Assembly: GCA_024763115.1 (NCBI GenBank)
Contig: JANTGB010000012.1
Coordinates: 1 to 16,758 of the forward strand
DNA length: 16,758 nt
Direction of reading: 5' to 3'
DNA from: Desulfobulbaceae bacterium
Lineage (GTDB): Bacteria > Desulfobacterota > Desulfobulbia > Desulfobulbales > SURF-16
Shown in pieces: positions 15,299-16,758 of this stretch. The notes under the pieces were generated by a model that saw only the letters and a program-made list of their open reading frames with translations, ran no database searches and was not told the DNA's origin. The stretch's first letter is position 1. Each line of letters begins with the position of its first letter. Both the position numbers and the translations under genes were made by a program.

Positions 15299-16753
15299 TT
15301 ACCAATGGAAAATATCCCTGGCAACAGTTAATTCCAGAAAAATCTGATGATCATCAAAATCATCCCGGTATTGCCCATCCGTATTAAAAACATGATAGTT
15401 ATAACGTAATGAAACGGAATACCAGCGCATAAAGGTATAAGTCAATCCCATCCCGGCATCATAGTCATTATCGATTGTTTTCGTATGGGCAACTGTTCGC
15501 TCCCAGTTTATATTTCGTTCATAAATAAACTGGGAATCGACATTAACATCCTGGAACAGTTCATAATTTATTCCAGCGTTTAAGGTAAGGTATTCCCGCA
15601 GATCATCCCAACCCCGGCTGCCGTCGTATTCATCAAAACCGCCCTCAATACCGAAAAAATAATTACCTTGCCGTAAGTCCCTGGTATAAGTAGCATTGGC
15701 CTCATAGCCCCGCTCATCGCCGTTAATCTCACGATGCTCATATCTACCGCCCATAAAAGCCGTTAAATGACTCCGAGAACCGAAATCGTATTCCCAGCCC
15801 AACCCGCCATCCTGACTGTTAAAATTATCAGCAGTGCCGTCATCATAATCAGTATAGGAAAAATTATAGCTCCAGTACAGTAAATCATGGGAATTTATAT
15901 TATAATTCAGACGAAATTCAGTATTATGACTGCGCTCGTCTTCAACATCCTTGTAATCAAATAAATCGTACTCGTATAAAAAATCAAGGTTCCATTGTTG
16001 ATTAAAACGATAGGCCAGAGAAAAATGCGGCAGATGCTCCACATACTCCGCAAGACCTGCTGATTTATTATTCAGGGTTGACAGGGTATAACCAAAAGAA
16101 AAAACACTGGACTCGGCAAAATCATAGGTAAAATCGAGGGAGACTTCATTGGTATAATGACGCCTTCGCCCCGGATCTGCAGGGGCAAGCAGGCTGTCAA
16201 CCCGGTTCTTTTTTTCCGCAGAGGCATAGCTGTAACGTTCCTCAAGTTCTGACAGGACGTAATTATAATCACTTTCCGGATCATATTCGCCCAGCTCCGG
16301 AAAAAGAATATCGACAATCTCATCCTGGACATAACTTTCAGCCCGGATAAACTGGGTGGTTCTCTCACCTGACGGGCCCATATCGATTTTATCATAATTC
16401 ATGAAGGACAAATCATCACTCAAGGTCATTTGCCAGCGTGAGTTTAACTGCCGGTCAAAGGCAAAAGTCACCTCATGGATAATATCATTGGTGTCCCGAT
16501 CATGATCATAAATAAATTCAGGAGCATAAGTTAATTCCACCGAATCATGAACGCTGCCGGACAAAAATGAAAACCCTGGAGTAACCGTTGTCTGCCGGAA
16601 ATCTACCTGATCATCTTCAGTTTCGTATCGATTGGAATCAAACTCCTCACTGATTGCCAGATTTGCTGTTAATATATTCCGCCGTGCTGTTGCCGGGGAG
16701 CACAACAGGAATATTGCCAAAAAAACAATATAAACGATATAAGTTTTTTTCAT
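15299..16753 (-). CDS. Outer-membrane beta-barrel protein of the EPS locus
   Basis: A 484 aa protein with a clear signal peptide: MKK, a hydrophobic core, then a likely cut after SPATA at about residue 23. The mature part is made of alternating aromatic and polar strands separated by acidic turns, many tyrosines and few cysteines. It ends in an aromatic residue (FHW), as expected for a barrel inserted by the Bam machinery. It resembles the PEP-CTERM-associated outer-membrane family (TIGR03016-like, putative beta-barrel porin type) and probably takes part in EPS secretion across the outer membrane. No enzyme motif was recognised. Its ATG is only five bases from the window edge, so its ribosome binding site and any upstream partner lie outside. 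A MITE-like repeat follows it. Confidence 0.85.
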   Translation of the reverse strand: MKKTYIVYIVFLAIFLLCSPATARRNILTANLAISEEFDSNRYETEDDQVDFRQTTVTPGFSFLSGSVHDSVELTYAPEFIYDHDRDTNDIIHEVTFAFDRQLNSRWQMTLSDDLSFMNYDKIDMGPSGERTTQFIRAESYVQDEIVDILFPELGEYDPESDYNYVLSELEERYSYASAEKKNRVDSLLAPADPGRRRHYTNEVSLDFTYDFAESSVFSFGYTLSTLNNKSAGLAEYVEHLPHFSLAYRFNQQWNLDFLYEYDLFDYKDVEDERSHNTEFRLNYNINSHDLLYWSYNFSYTDYDDGTADNFNSQDGGLGWEYDFGSRSHLTAFMGGRYEHREINGDERGYEANATYTRDLRQGNYFFGIEGGFDEYDGSRGWDDLREYLTLNAGINYELFQDVNVDSQFIYERNINWERTVAHTKTIDNDYDAGMGLTYTFMRWYSVSLRYNYHVFNTDGQYRDDFDDHQIFLELTVARDIFHW

Positions 16754-16758
16754 TTTTC

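Overview
The window is part of an exopolysaccharide (EPS) biosynthesis and export locus. All thirteen well-supported genes lie on the minus strand, so the cluster reads from right to left. The gene families suggest a Gram-negative bacterium, most like the former deltaproteobacteria (Desulfobacterota and relatives). The clues are an outer-membrane barrel, XrtA/PEP-CTERM-type EPS export proteins, a PAS-AAA-Fis sigma-54 activator with a cysteine-rich sensor, and short repeats built on ATGAAG units. Base composition is moderately AT-rich. The lineage is an inference from gene families; no rRNA or tRNA is present to confirm it.

Right part (16753 down to 10235): an outer-membrane beta-barrel protein, then, after a palindromic repeat, a tight run of a Wzz/GumC-like chain-length determinant, an ExeA-like AAA ATPase, a BY-type tyrosine autokinase and a polyprenyl-phosphate sugar transferase. 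This is the core seen in exosortase (XrtA)-associated EPS loci. It would start the lipid-linked repeat unit and control chain length and export. No exosortase, Wza-type exporter, flippase, polymerase or further glycosyltransferase is in the window; the cluster runs off the right edge.

Middle (10143 down to 7587): glmS, which feeds the UDP-GlcNAc pool, followed by a vapBC-type toxin-antitoxin pair with its own promoter and a near-perfect palindromic operator.

Left part (7473 down to 168): nucleotide-sugar enzymes, namely a GalE-like epimerase, a TviB/WbpO-type UDP-HexNAc 6-dehydrogenase, a TviC/WbpP-type 4-epimerase, a UDP-glucuronate 4-epimerase and a UDP-glucose 6-dehydrogenase. Together they can supply UDP-GlcA, UDP-GalA and UDP-GlcNAcA/GalNAcA, so the predicted polymer is acidic. 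The last gene encodes a PAS-domain sigma-54 activator and is the likely local regulator.

The non-genic structure deserves attention. Two copies of a roughly 120-128 bp MITE-like element lie in opposite orientation and bracket about 12 kb of the cluster (3008-3135 and 15164-15282). A 106 bp ungapped imperfect palindrome occupies the left edge (20-125). A degenerate intergenic-type tandem repeat has become the C-terminal tail of the ATPase gene.
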